From Betaproteobacteria bacterium (lineage in GTDB: Bacteria; Pseudomonadota; Gammaproteobacteria; Burkholderiales; Gallionellaceae): DNA of 5,906 nucleotides. Location: contig JAGWMH010000121.1 of the NCBI GenBank assembly GCA_028871775.1, forward strand, positions 1 to 5,906, given 5' to 3'. A program made the position numbers and the translations under genes. The first letter of the stretch is position 1. Every line of letters starts with the position of its first letter. This document shows positions 5,870 through 5,906 of the stretch, piece by piece. A model generated the notes under the pieces. That model ran no database searches and was not told the DNA's origin. It was given only the letters and a program-made list of their open reading frames with translations.

Positions 5870-5877
5870 TCACCTTT
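5870..5877 (-). promoter_or_regulatory. Ribosome binding site of the FNT gene
   Basis: On the reverse strand AAAGGTGA precedes the ATG at 5864 by five bases. It is the strongest Shine-Dalgarno match in the window, and it argues that the overlapping GTG at 5873 is not the start. Confidence 0.7.
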
Positions 5878-5906
5878 AGCGTTAAATAATCCTGTTGATT
5901 TTGGAA

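Overview
The window is a GC-rich proteobacterial chromosome segment made up mostly of housekeeping genes. RppH, CoaBC, Dut and RadC read most like betaproteobacterial homologues. A Nitrosomonadales or Gallionellaceae-type host is a reasonable guess, but that is inference from protein flavour and gene order, not a computed placement. I see no tRNA, rRNA, CRISPR array, phage gene or complete transposase gene.

Layout, left to right. Positions 12-46 hold one end of a repeat that also bounds an element at 2407-2641. A forward pair follows: rppH (RNA pyrophosphohydrolase, 122-646) and a two-CBS-domain protein (671-1204), 24 bases apart and probably co-transcribed. Next is a separate forward gene (1359-2384) with its own extended -10 promoter and a Fur-box-like palindrome just upstream. 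It encodes a predicted outer-membrane lipoprotein with a C-terminal PEGA domain and an uncharacterised N-terminal domain. Between it and the convergent dut gene lies a roughly 235-bp non-coding element with imperfect inverted terminal repeats and a short flanking direct repeat, resembling a MITE. Its right end abuts the dut stop codon.

On the reverse strand, coaBC (coenzyme A biosynthesis) and dut (dUTPase) overlap by ATGA and form an operon. radC diverges from coaBC with only 34 bases between start codons. The order radC / coaBC-dut is the same as in Escherichia coli. The last gene, on the reverse strand and nearly complete to the window edge, is a formate/nitrite transporter (FNT) family channel. 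Its 3' end overlaps the 3' end of radC by 58 bases tail to tail.

The genes do not form one evident new system. The features most worth attention are the MITE-like element and its partner end at the window start, a palindromic repeat inserted in frame into the linker of the essential coaBC gene, the possibly iron-regulated PEGA lipoprotein, and the unusual FNT/radC tail overlap.
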